A DNA stretch of 43,782 nt from Oscillospiraceae bacterium (lineage in GTDB: Bacteria > Bacillota > Clostridia > WRLR01). Below, piece after piece: positions 31,715 to 40,574 of the stretch. A program made the position numbers and the translations under genes. Location: the NCBI GenBank assembly GCA_009777515.1, contig WRLR01000024.1, forward strand, positions 1 to 43,782. Direction: 5' to 3'. Position 1 is the stretch's first letter; every line of letters starts with the position of its first letter. Under the pieces are notes generated by a model. That model was not told the origin of the DNA, did no database searches, and saw nothing but the letters and a program-made list of their open reading frames with translations.

Positions 31715-32892
31715 GCGCCGCCCCCGCGCAAGAGATACGCGTAAAGTGCAGGGCGATGAACGCCCGCCTGCTGGGCCGCGCGGAGTACGACGTCCTGATG
31801 TCCAAGAAAAGCGTCGCTGATATCGCGATTTACTTGAAAAAGGAGACGTCCTACGCCGACGCGCTGTCCGGCATCGACGAAAACGACGTCCACCGCGGGC
31901 AGCTCGAGCGGGCGTTCCGTAAATCGTTATACGCCGACTACGAGCGCCTGCTAAAGTTCGTCACAGGCGGCTATAGGTCCGTTATCAGGGCCATGTTCGA
32001 GGCATACGAAATCGATGATTTAAAACAGGTAATCAGCTCGATCTGCTCCGCCAACGAGCGTTATTTGAGCCCGGAGGATATCGAATACACACGGGCATAC
32101 AGCAAAATCCCGGTCGCCTCTCTGCTGGGCGCCGCCACAATGGAGGCGCTGGTCGAAAACCTGAGGCACACGCGCTTTTATAAGGCGCTCGCGCCGTTCG
32201 CATCGCGCGAAGGCGAGCAGCCGGATTTCATGAAGATCGACAACGCGCTGAACCTTGTCAATTACAAGGCCAAGATGGACGCCCTGACAAAGCACGACCC
32301 GGGCCGGGGCGGCGGGGGCGCGGTGGCTCTATTCGGCTACACCGTCGATATTGAAAATATATTATTTGTGTACCGCATCAAAAAGCTGTTTGGGTACCCC
32401 GCGAGCCGCATCGTGCCATACCTGATCCCGGGCTATTTTCGCATAGGGCAGAAATTCTTATATGCCCTCGCGGAATGCGACGATATCGTCGCGATGGAAG
32501 GCATGATCGAAAAAAGCGCGTACGGCTTCTTGTTCCCGGCTTCCAGGGAGAGCGAGTGGGAGGCCCTGCGCTCGGGCCTGTTTTACGGCCTGCACAGAAA
32601 AAACCTGCGCGCGTCGGGGCAAATCGCAAGCGTGCCCTCTATTGGCGGCGCGGGTGGCGGCGCTGGCGGCGGGGCGGGCGGCGGGGCGGGCGGAAGCGCG
32701 GCGCTCTCGTACCTTTACCTGAAGGAAACCGACATGAAAAACATCATTATGATAGTGGAGGGCGTGCGATATTCGCAGCCGACGGGCAGGATCGCATCGT
32801 TTTTGATAGGCTACGGCCCAAGCTCCGGCGGCGGAAAGCTGGCTTCCAAAAATATTGCCATAAGGCGAAACCGGGGGAACATGCGTAAATAA
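31711..32892 (+). CDS. V-type ATP synthase subunit C (d-like), with Gly-rich insert
   Basis: The C subunit joins the central stalk to the membrane ring. The 393-residue, mainly helical product has the family pattern, with an N-terminal VKCRAMNARLLGRAEYDVLM start, the central LVNYKAKMDAL and a helical DIENILFVYRIKKLFGY segment. At about 311-329 it contains a run of GGAGGG units, the product of a GC-rich microsatellite at about 32645-32699, in the last part of the domain where homologues have an ordinary loop. The start overlaps the preceding gene and the stop overlaps atpI (TAATG), so the genes are coupled. Confidence 0.9.
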   Translation: MSAAPAQEIRVKCRAMNARLLGRAEYDVLMSKKSVADIAIYLKKETSYADALSGIDENDVHRGQLERAFRKSLYADYERLLKFVTGGYRSVIRAMFEAYEIDDLKQVISSICSANERYLSPEDIEYTRAYSKIPVASLLGAATMEALVENLRHTRFYKALAPFASREGEQPDFMKIDNALNLVNYKAKMDALTKHDPGRGGGGAVALFGYTVDIENILFVYRIKKLFGYPASRIVPYLIPGYFRIGQKFLYALAECDDIVAMEGMIEKSAYGFLFPASRESEWEALRSGLFYGLHRKNLRASGQIASVPSIGGAGGGAGGGAGGGAGGSAALSYLYLKETDMKNIIMIVEGVRYSQPTGRIASFLIGYGPSSGGGKLASKNIAIRRNRGNMRK

Positions 32893-34841
32893 TGGCGATA
32901 GTGAAAATGAAATTTGTCAGCATGTTCGGCGCTTTGGACCATTTTGACAAATTCGTGTCAACCTATATCATCAACAGCAACCTGCACCCGGAAAATGCGC
33001 AGAACGTCATCACCCTGGTGCACGGCATTAAGCCTTTCCCCGACACCGAGTCAAAGGGCGATCAGCTGATGGGAACATGCACCGCCCTGCTCGAATCCAT
33101 CGATCTGAAGCGCAGCCCTGAGGCGATGGACGCGTTCGCCCACAGACAGCTCGTGCCGCTCGACCTCATCGGGGCGCGCCTCACGGAAATCGGCGGATAT
33201 ATTCAGCGGAACCGCGAGGAATACGACGCGGCGGTGGAGCGCCTGCGGGCAAGCCTGCTGATCCGGGAGAGCCTTGAGAACATCATCAGCCTCAATGTCA
33301 ACGTCGAGCAATTTTTTTCGCTGGAGTTCGTGAAGTTCCGCTTTGGCAAGATGCCAAAGGAGTCGCTGGCGCAGCTCGGGCTGCTGGCGGACGCTCTGGA
33401 GATTATCATCGTCCCGCTGTCCACGGACGACCGCTATTGCTGGATGATCTATTTTACCCCCTCGTCCGGCAGCGAAAAGGTGGACGGCGTCGTTTCGTCC
33501 ATGCAGTTTGAAAGGACCCGCCTTTCGTCCGAGCTGTCGGGCACGCCGCATGACGCCATGGACTCCATCAACGGGACCATTTCGGAGCTGGAGGCGCGGA
33601 TCGGCGAGCTGCGGGCGGAGTCCGAGGCGTACATTGAGCAGCACGGGGACGAGCTTTTGCACATATACTACTCCCTCGCGCGCATCAACCGCAACCACGA
33701 GGTGCGGCGGAACGCCGTGTGCACGGACAACTCGTTTTATATATGCGGGTGGATCCCCGAGGAGGACCTGCCCGGGCTGGCGAGCGCCATCGAGCTCGAG
33801 GAGAGCGACATGTACGTCGAGGAGGACCCGTCGCGGGTGCAGGGGATAAAGCCCCCCACGGAGCTGAAAAATCCGCCGTTCTTCAAGTTTTTCGAGATAC
33901 TGATAAAAATGTACGGCCTGCCGGCCTACGATGAAATCGACCCCACCGCGTTTGTGGCCGTCACATATTTTTTGATGTTCGGCATAATGTTCGGCGACGC
34001 GGGCCAGGGCCTGATCATCATGCTGATCGGCCTCGCGCTGATGCGGCGAAAATTTTCACTGGCCGGCGTGTTTGCCTGCGCGGGCGCCTCGTCCATCATA
34101 TTCGGCCTGATTTACGGGAGCCTGTTCGGGGACGAAGAAATACTGCCCGAGCTGTACGGGCGGCTGTTCGGGACGGGGGCGCCGGTCCACCTCATCCGGC
34201 CTATGGAGGACACGATGACGCTGCTCATCGGCGGCGTCGTCATCGGCGTGCTGTTCATGCTGGCTGCAGTGGCGCTAAACATCGTAAACGGCCTGCGCGA
34301 GAAGAACCTGGCGCGCGTGCTGTTTGACCGCAACGGGGCGGCCGGCACGCTGCTGTACTGGACGATACTGCTGACGGCAGTTTTTTACGCGGTGGCGGGG
34401 TCGTCGCTCATTCCCGCCGCGCTGGTCGCCGCGCTGGTGGCCGTCACGTTTTTGGCACTGTTCTTCAAAGAGCCGCTGGAGAGGCTGCTCGTGGAGCGCA
34501 AAAGCTTCCTGCCAAAGGAAAAGGGCCTGTTTTTCGTACAGGGGCTGTTCGAAATGGTGGAGACGCTGCTCTCCATGGCCAGCAACACGCTCTCGTTCAT
34601 CCGCGTCGGAGCGTTCGCGCTCAACCACGTCGGCCTGTTCATGGCGTTCAATATTTTAAGCAAAATGGCGGGCAACGTCGGCGGGGTTTTCATCCAGTTG
34701 TTCGCAAACGCGTTGATTATCGGGCTGGAGGGGCTGATCGTCGGCATCCAGTGCCTGCGGCTGGAGTATTACGAGCTGTTCAGCAAATTCTTCAAAGGCG
34801 ACGGAAAGCCGTATCGTCCGTTGAGCCGGAGCATTTTATAA
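32892..34841 (+). CDS. V-type ATP synthase subunit I (a-like)
   Basis: Stator subunit that forms the ion half-channels with the K ring. The 649-residue product has a long soluble coiled-coil N-terminal half (about 1-340) and a membrane half with about seven helices (about 355-625). The segments FFKFFEILIKMYGLPAYDEIDP, FGIMFGDAGQGLI and TLSFIRVGAFALNHVGLF are strong subunit-I signatures; the Arg in SFIRVGAF is the essential residue that faces the ring Glu. The start overlaps atpC by one base. Confidence 0.95.
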   Translation: MAIVKMKFVSMFGALDHFDKFVSTYIINSNLHPENAQNVITLVHGIKPFPDTESKGDQLMGTCTALLESIDLKRSPEAMDAFAHRQLVPLDLIGARLTEIGGYIQRNREEYDAAVERLRASLLIRESLENIISLNVNVEQFFSLEFVKFRFGKMPKESLAQLGLLADALEIIIVPLSTDDRYCWMIYFTPSSGSEKVDGVVSSMQFERTRLSSELSGTPHDAMDSINGTISELEARIGELRAESEAYIEQHGDELLHIYYSLARINRNHEVRRNAVCTDNSFYICGWIPEEDLPGLASAIELEESDMYVEEDPSRVQGIKPPTELKNPPFFKFFEILIKMYGLPAYDEIDPTAFVAVTYFLMFGIMFGDAGQGLIIMLIGLALMRRKFSLAGVFACAGASSIIFGLIYGSLFGDEEILPELYGRLFGTGAPVHLIRPMEDTMTLLIGGVVIGVLFMLAAVALNIVNGLREKNLARVLFDRNGAAGTLLYWTILLTAVFYAVAGSSLIPAALVAALVAVTFLALFFKEPLERLLVERKSFLPKEKGLFFVQGLFEMVETLLSMASNTLSFIRVGAFALNHVGLFMAFNILSKMAGNVGGVFIQLFANALIIGLEGLIVGIQCLRLEYYELFSKFFKGDGKPYRPLSRSIL

Positions 34842-34879
34842 ATATCATACATGGTACATGATACCGGGAGGACATTTGT

Positions 34880-35347
34880 ATGAAGGTTATGATTTTTGCG
34901 GCGCTTATCCTTATGTTTTCGATGATAGCGCTGGGTGTGCGCGCCAACAGGAAGGGCATGGGGCGCAGCGCGGCGAAAAGGCTGTTTGGGGCTAACGTCG
35001 CCATATTTTTCGGCTTGATGCTTGTCACAACCATCGTCCTGATGTCGGGCGTCGGCGCGGGCTCGGTCGCGGCTGCGGCGGGGGCCGAAGCGGCGGGGCC
35101 CGGGGCGGCTGCGGCCACGGGCGGCAACTCCTCATACGGGCTCGCTTACATTGCAGCCGCGCTGTCCACGGGCCTGGCCACAATCGGGGCCGGGATCGCC
35201 GTCGCCAACACGGGCTCGGCGGCGCTTGGCGCCATCAGCGAGGACCAGAGCCTGCTCGGCAAATCATTGATTTTTGTGGGGCTGGCCGAGGGCATCGCGA
35301 TATATGGGTTGATCGTGTCAATGATGATCTTAGGCTACGTAGGGTGA
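34880..35347 (+). CDS. V-type ATP synthase subunit K (c-like ring subunit)
   Basis: Proteolipid that forms the rotor ring. The 155-residue product has four hydrophobic helices: two less conserved N-terminal ones (about 3-20 and 37-57), an Ala/Gly linker, then the conserved pair GLAYIAAALSTGLATIGAGI and SLIFVGLAEGIAIYGLIVSM. Glu137 in GLAEG is the ion-carrying acid. This arrangement, with only one acid per protomer, is usual for clostridial K subunits. The Ala/Gly linker (about 60-83) is rather repetitive. GGGAGG lies 10 bp upstream of the ATG. Whether Na+ or H+ is carried cannot be decided by eye. It is followed by a double-hairpin element. Confidence 0.94.
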   Translation: MKVMIFAALILMFSMIALGVRANRKGMGRSAAKRLFGANVAIFFGLMLVTTIVLMSGVGAGSVAAAAGAEAAGPGAAAATGGNSSYGLAYIAAALSTGLATIGAGIAVANTGSAALGAISEDQSLLGKSLIFVGLAEGIAIYGLIVSMMILGYVG

Positions 35348-35348
35348 G

Positions 35349-35459
35349 TGTTCTTTTTTGTCCGCCCAAAAAAGAACCAAAAAAGGCGCCGGGGGTTTCG
35401 ATTCCCCCGGACCCCCTAAACGACCAGGGGCTCCGGCCCCTGGACCCAAAGAAGACGGG
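35349..35459. repeat. Double-hairpin intergenic repeat between atpK and atpF
   Basis: The gap holds two stable stem-loops: CCGGGGG / CCCCCGG at 35389-35410 and CCAGGGG / CCCCTGG at 35424-35443, plus the A/T-tract inverted motif TTCTTTTTTG / CAAAAAAGAA-like at 35350-35377. It is the kind of dispersed element seen in intergenic regions of many Clostridia. It has no coding potential. It could stabilise the upstream atpK message or reduce read-through. Confidence 0.75.
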
Positions 35460-35467
35460 TGTTTATA

Positions 35468-35776
35468 ATGAAGTTTTTTTTGATTAGCGATAATATTGAT
35501 ACGCGTGCGGGGATGAGGCTGGCCGGGGTCGAGGGCGTCGTCGTCCATGAGGCGTACGAGGTCGAGGACGCGCTGGAAGCCGCGATGCAGACGAGCGACC
35601 TCGGTGTCATCCTGATAACGGAGAAACTCGCCGCCCTGATACCGGAGCGCCTGTCCGCGCTGAAGCTGACGCGCGAGCTGCCGCTTGTCGTCGAGATACC
35701 CGACAGGCATGGCACGCGGCGATCCAAGGACTCGATAACGCGCTATGTCAACGAGTCGCTCGGCATTAAGTTTTAG
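35468..35776 (+). CDS. V-type ATP synthase subunit F
   Basis: A 102-residue central-stalk subunit. It opens MKFFLISDNIDTRAGMRLAG with the typical alternating beta-alpha fold, has LGVILITEKLAALIPERL in the middle and ends with a LPLVVEIPDRHG strand and a SITRYVNESLG helix, all standard for subunit F. I prefer the ATG at 35468; a GTG at 35459 in the same frame would add three residues and is about equally placed relative to the weak AAGAAG ribosome site. It follows the double-hairpin element directly. Confidence 0.9.
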   Translation: MKFFLISDNIDTRAGMRLAGVEGVVVHEAYEVEDALEAAMQTSDLGVILITEKLAALIPERLSALKLTRELPLVVEIPDRHGTRRSKDSITRYVNESLGIKF

Positions 35777-35852
35777 CTGTACCTAATAGCGCCGCCCCGG
35801 CGGCCGCGTTTTTGACGCGCGCCCGGGCGGCGGGCGCATCAAGGGGGCCTGT

Positions 35853-36485
35853 ATGCCAACTGTCGACGAAAAACTGGAACTGTTTGACAAAATAATATAT
35901 AACGACGCGGTACGCGCCCGCGACGCGATACGCGATCAGCTCAGGCACGATTCCGAGCAGATACTGGAGGGCCAGAAGGCTGAAATAAAGCGGGAAGCCG
36001 CGCTGGAGTACCAGAGGGAAACGCTGCGCGCCTCAAACGACAGGGACTCGAGGATATCGAAGGCTCGCATCAGCACGCGCATAACGTTGATGAAAACGAG
36101 GAACGAAATCATAGAATCGGTCCTGGGGGACCTGTCGAGTAGACTCGCCCAGTTCGCGGGGACCGACGATTATCAGGCATACCTTATGCGCAGTGTCAGC
36201 GAGTCCATCGGGGCGGTCGAGCGGGAGGCGCGGCAAATCGCGGGGGGCGCCGAACAGGGCGAGATCGTCGTTTATTTAACGCCCGGGGATTACGACACTT
36301 ATGCCGCTGAAATTCAAAAGCTCGCTCCCGGCGCGGAGGTCCGCCCCGGCGATCCGGGCATGATCGGGGGCGCAAGGGTCGAAAACGCCGGCGCCGGGAT
36401 ATATGTGGACGATTCGCTGAAGAAAAAAGTAGAGGGGCGCGCCGAAGAGCTTTTAGCCATGAGCGGCCTCACAATAGATAGCTGA
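35853..36485 (+). CDS. V-type ATP synthase subunit E
   Basis: Peripheral-stalk subunit, 210 residues. The first half is a long charged helix (about 1-100, Glu/Lys/Arg/Ala-rich) and the second half a compact domain, with VVYLTPGDYDTYAAEI and GGARVENAGAGIYVDDSLKKKVEGR, close to the subunit-E C-terminal consensus ('GG......G.I..D.SL..R'). AAGGGGG lies about 8 bp before the ATG. The 180-bp gap to atpA is AT-rich with GATAA and CAACGGA-type short repeats and no gene. Confidence 0.88.
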   Translation: MPTVDEKLELFDKIIYNDAVRARDAIRDQLRHDSEQILEGQKAEIKREAALEYQRETLRASNDRDSRISKARISTRITLMKTRNEIIESVLGDLSSRLAQFAGTDDYQAYLMRSVSESIGAVEREARQIAGGAEQGEIVVYLTPGDYDTYAAEIQKLAPGAEVRPGDPGMIGGARVENAGAGIYVDDSLKKKVEGRAEELLAMSGLTIDS

Positions 36486-36664
36486 TAAAAAATAATGCTG
36501 ATAAAAGATAATATTGATAGCTGAAAAAATATAATCAGGTATTAAAAAATGGCAACCGGCAACAGGAAAACCGGTATTGGAAAATTGGCGTTAAATAACT
36601 GGCAACGGACAATGAACAACGGAAAACGGACAACTGTTTCGGTGGGATACGGTGATAGGTTTTT

Positions 36665-38461
36665 ATGATTAATGACTCATACAATAGCCGGATAGTCGGC
36701 ATAAACGGCCAGGTCGTCACGGTGGGCGGCGACGCGCCGTTTCGCATGCTGGAGGCCGTCCGCGTCGGCGCGCAAGGCCTGATCGGCGAGGTCATCCGGA
36801 TTAACAGCGAGGTTGCGACAATCCAGGTCTATGAAGTCACGACCGGGCTGAAAGTCGGCGAGCCGGTCGTCTCCACCGGCAAGCCGCTTTCCATAACCCT
36901 CGGCCCCGGCCTGATCGCTAATTTTTTCGATGGCATACAGCGCCCGCTGGCTGCCCTGGAAAAGGCATCCGGGTCCTTTATCGCGCGAGGCGCGGACGTG
37001 CAGAATTTAGATGGGCAAAAGCTGTGGCCGGTGAAGATGCTGGTCAAGGAAGGCGACGCGGTGGCCGACGGCGCCGTATTCGCCGAGGTCATGGAATCGG
37101 ATTCAATAACGCACAGATCGATGATTCCGCCGGGCGCAGGTGGGGTCGTGCTCTATGCCGCCCCGGACGGCGAATACACAATAAACGAAGCCCTCCTGCG
37201 CGTCCAGGTCGACAGCGGGGAGGCGTCGGAAGTGGCGAAGGTGGCGGAAGTGGCGCTGGCGCAACTGTGGCCCATACGCAGGCCGCGCCCGATCCGCGAG
37301 CGTCTGCGCATCGCGACGCCGCTCGTGACAGGCCAGCGCGTCATCGACACCTTCTTCCCCATTGGCAAGGGCGGGGCGGCGGCGATCCCCGGCAGCTTCG
37401 GGACCGGCAAAACCATGACGCAGCACCAGATAGCGAAATGGTCGGACGCCGACATCATCGTGTACATTGGCTGCGGCGAGCGCGGCAACGAGATGACCGA
37501 GGTGCTGGAGGATTTCCCCAAGCTGACCGACCCCAGGACCGGGCGCAGCCTGATGGAGCGCACTATTTTGGTGGCGAACACGTCCAACATGCCGGTCGCG
37601 GCGCGCGAGGCGTCTATCTATACCGGCATAACGATTGCGGAGTACTACAGGGACATGGCATACAATGTGGCGGTCATGGCGGACTCGACATCCAGATGGG
37701 CCGAGGCCCTGCGCGAGATATCCGGCAGGCTGGAGGAAATGCCCGCAGAGGAAGGCTTCCCCGCATACCTGTCTTCGCGGCTGTCGGAGTTCTACGAGCG
37801 GGCGGGCAACGTCGCGACATTGGGCGGCGGCGTCGGGTCGGTGTCCATCATCGGCGCCGTGTCCCCGCAGGGGGGCGACTTTTCCGAGCCCGTGACCCAG
37901 TACACCAAGCGCTACATCCGTTGTTTTTGGGGGCTTGACAGGCAGCTCGCATATTCGCGGCACTATCCCGCCATCAATTGGATCACCAGCTACAGCGAAT
38001 ACATACCTGACCTTACCGAGTGGTTCGAAAAGAACGTGGACAAGGATTTTTTGAAGTACCGCAATGAGCTGGTGGCGCTGCTCGCCGAGGAGAGCAAACT
38101 ACAAGATATTGTCAAGCTGGTGGGGAGCGACATACTGGCCGACGACCAGAAGCTGACGCTCGAGATAGGCGCAGCCATCCGGCTCGGCTTTCTCCAGCAG
38201 GCCGCATTCCACCCGATCGACACCTATGTGCCGCTCGCCAAGCAGTGCCACATGATGGCGCTGCTGCTGCACCTGCACGGCAAGGCGCTGTCGCTCGTAA
38301 AAGCCGGGATCCCGATGTCCGAAATCAAAAAGACCGGCGTGTTCGATACAATAATTAAAGCCAAATACGAACTGGGCAACGATGAACTGGAAAAGTTCGC
38401 CGACATGGAGGCAAATATGGACGCCGCGCTGGAGGCACTGTCGCTGGACGCCGCAGTCTGA
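36665..38461 (+). CDS. V-type ATP synthase catalytic subunit A
   Basis: Catalytic nucleotide-binding subunit, 598 residues, standard length. It has the N-terminal beta barrel, the non-homologous insertion of A subunits (about 115-195), Walker A GSFGTGKT (about 243-250), YIGCGERGNEM, the Walker-B region VAVMADSTSRWAEALRE, and the ISGRLEEMPAEEGFPAYLSSRL block. All catalytic residues appear present. Within the insertion a small EVAKVAEVA repeat is seen. It precedes atpB by 43 bp. The complex hydrolyses or makes ATP coupled to ion flow. Confidence 0.97.
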   Translation: MINDSYNSRIVGINGQVVTVGGDAPFRMLEAVRVGAQGLIGEVIRINSEVATIQVYEVTTGLKVGEPVVSTGKPLSITLGPGLIANFFDGIQRPLAALEKASGSFIARGADVQNLDGQKLWPVKMLVKEGDAVADGAVFAEVMESDSITHRSMIPPGAGGVVLYAAPDGEYTINEALLRVQVDSGEASEVAKVAEVALAQLWPIRRPRPIRERLRIATPLVTGQRVIDTFFPIGKGGAAAIPGSFGTGKTMTQHQIAKWSDADIIVYIGCGERGNEMTEVLEDFPKLTDPRTGRSLMERTILVANTSNMPVAAREASIYTGITIAEYYRDMAYNVAVMADSTSRWAEALREISGRLEEMPAEEGFPAYLSSRLSEFYERAGNVATLGGGVGSVSIIGAVSPQGGDFSEPVTQYTKRYIRCFWGLDRQLAYSRHYPAINWITSYSEYIPDLTEWFEKNVDKDFLKYRNELVALLAEESKLQDIVKLVGSDILADDQKLTLEIGAAIRLGFLQQAAFHPIDTYVPLAKQCHMMALLLHLHGKALSLVKAGIPMSEIKKTGVFDTIIKAKYELGNDELEKFADMEANMDAALEALSLDAAV

Positions 38462-38504
38462 CCACCACTTCATAACACATATTAATGCTGATTGAGGGTT
38501 CATA

Positions 38505-39887
38505 ATGATAGTCGAATATTCCAAGCTAACCAGCATAGACGGGCCATTGATAGCCATATCGGGCGTGCGCGACGCCTCTTTTGAGGAGATTGTCGAAATT
38601 GCGATGGACGACGGCGAGCACAGGCTGGGACAGGTCCTGCAGATCGATGGCGACGTCGCCATCGTGCAGGTGTTCGAAGGCACGAGCGACATATCGCTGT
38701 CCAGCGTGAAGGTGCGCTTTACGGGGCGCCCGCTGGAACTGCGGCTGTCGACCGAGATACTGGGGCGCGTGTTCGACGGGCTGGGCCGCCCCATTGACGG
38801 GTTCGGGGAGATATTCCCCGAAACGCGGATGGACGTCAACGGGAGCCCGATTAACCCGATATCGCGGCTGTACCCGCGCAGCTTCATTCAAACGGGCATA
38901 TCGGCGATCGACGGCCTGACGACACTCATCTGCGGCCAGAAGCTCCCCATTTTTTCCGGCAGCGGCCTCGCACACAATGAGCTTGCTGTCCAGATAGTGC
39001 GCCAGTCCAAGACTACCGGGGACACAAAATCCGGGTTTGCCGTCGTTTTCGCCGCCATGGGGGTGAAGAACGACGTCGCGGACTTTTTCAGGCAGTCGTT
39101 TGAAGATAGCGGCGCCATCGATCACGTCGTCATGTTCATGAACCTTGCGAGCGATCCGCCGGTCGAGCGTATCGTGACGCCGCGCAGCGCGCTGACGGCC
39201 GCCGAATACCTGGCGTTTAAGCAGAACATGGACATCCTCGTAATCATGACCGACATGACCGCCTATTGCGAGGCGCTGCGGGAAATATCCTCGTCCAAGG
39301 GGGAAATCCCCAGCAGGAAGGGCTTCCCGGGCTATATGTACAGCGACCTCGCGTCCATATACGAAAGGGCGGGCATCATAACGAACAGCAGCGGCACAAT
39401 AACCCAAATACCCATACTTACGCTGCCCAACGACGACATCACCCACCCCATACCGGACTTGACGGGATACATTACGGAGGGGCAGATTGTACTTGACCGC
39501 GACCTTACGCAAAAAAGCGTATATCCGCCCATCGCCATACTGCCCTCGCTGTCGCGCCTCATGAAGGACGCAATCGGGGAGGAGCACACCAGGGAGGACC
39601 ATGGCGTCTGCTCTACCCAGTTGTTTTCCAGCTATGCCAGGGTCCAGGACGTTAGGGCGCTCGCGTCGGTCATCGGCGAGGACGAGCTGAGCGAGACGGA
39701 CCGCCTGTACATGGAGTTCGGGCGCGCGTTTGAAAACGAGTTCGTCGCCCAGGGCCCTAACGAGAACCGGACGATTGAGACCACGCTGGACACGGGATGG
39801 AGGCTGCTAAAGCTCTTGCCGCCGGCCGAGCTGGACAGGGTCGACGCCGAAACGATGAAAAAAAGATACTACGATAACGCGGATTGA
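38505..39887 (+). CDS. V-type ATP synthase regulatory subunit B
   Basis: Non-catalytic nucleotide-binding subunit, 460 residues. It has the B-type [28 protein letters not shown] region (residues about 126-153), in which the Walker A is replaced by [10 protein letters not shown], and the [11 protein letters not shown] and [21 protein letters not shown] blocks near the C-terminus. Length is typical. It is flanked by atpA and atpD with short gaps, consistent with one transcript. Confidence 0.97.
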   Translation: MIVEYSKLTSIDGPLIAISGVRDASFEEIVEIAMDDGEHRLGQVLQIDGDVAIVQVFEGTSDISLSSVKVRFTGRPLELRLSTEILGRVFDGLGRPIDGFGEIFPETRMDVNGSPINPISRLYPRSFIQTGISAIDGLTTLICGQKLPIFSGSGLAHNELAVQIVRQSKTTGDTKSGFAVVFAAMGVKNDVADFFRQSFEDSGAIDHVVMFMNLASDPPVERIVTPRSALTAAEYLAFKQNMDILVIMTDMTAYCEALREISSSKGEIPSRKGFPGYMYSDLASIYERAGIITNSSGTITQIPILTLPNDDITHPIPDLTGYITEGQIVLDRDLTQKSVYPPIAILPSLSRLMKDAIGEEHTREDHGVCSTQLFSSYARVQDVRALASVIGEDELSETDRLYMEFGRAFENEFVAQGPNENRTIETTLDTGWRLLKLLPPAELDRVDAETMKKRYYDNAD

Positions 39888-39897
39888 CGGGCGGCAC

Positions 39898-40518
39898 ATG
39901 GACGTATCAACATTTGCAACCAAAGGCAATTTAATAAAAGCGAAGGCGAACCTGGAACTCGCGAAAATGGGCTACGAGCTCATGGATAAAAAGCGCACAA
40001 TCCTGATATCGGAAATGGTGGCGCACATCGGTCGCGCTGAGGACATACAGGCCCGCATAGCGGAGACCTTCAGTTCGGCTTACCAGGAACTGCAGAACGC
40101 GAATATTTCGCTTGGCATCGACTTTGTGGAGCGCGTCGGCTACGCCATCCCGGAAATCACGCGGCTGCGCGTGCGTTTCAAGAGCGTAATGGGCGTCGAG
40201 ATACCGCGCGTGACGCTTTCCCAGGACGGCGACGACGCTTTCCATTATGCCTTTACCAATACTAATTATTCCTTCGACCAGGCATATATCCATTTCAACA
40301 GGGTCCGGGACCTGATAGTGGAGATGGCCGAAGTGGAGAGCGCGGTCTACCGCCTATCAGTCAACGTCAAAAAAGCGCAGAAGCGCGCAAACGCGCTCAA
40401 AAGCATAGTGATCCCCAGGCTGACGGAGCTCGTCAGCGACATGGAGAACACGCTCGATGAAAAGGAGCGCGAGGAGTCCTCGCGGCTGCATGTCATAAAG
40501 AACATAAAGCACCGCTAG
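39898..40518 (+). CDS. V-type ATP synthase subunit D
   Basis: Central rotor shaft, 206 residues, helical hairpin. The ends are long alpha-helices: the N-terminal LIKAKANLELAKMGYELMDKKR (about 12-33) and C-terminal VNVKKAQKRANALKSIVIPRL, followed by a basic tail, are conserved in D subunits. GGGCGG lies 4 bp before the ATG. It is the last gene of the operon and lies 10 bp after atpB. It converges on the FHA gene, with 56 bp between them and no clear terminator hairpin. Confidence 0.96.
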   Translation: MDVSTFATKGNLIKAKANLELAKMGYELMDKKRTILISEMVAHIGRAEDIQARIAETFSSAYQELQNANISLGIDFVERVGYAIPEITRLRVRFKSVMGVEIPRVTLSQDGDDAFHYAFTNTNYSFDQAYIHFNRVRDLIVEMAEVESAVYRLSVNVKKAQKRANALKSIVIPRLTELVSDMENTLDEKEREESSRLHVIKNIKHR

Positions 40519-40574
40519 CACCCATAAACACCGGACGCAATATGTGATAGGACGCGGCGGGGGTCTCCCTCGCC

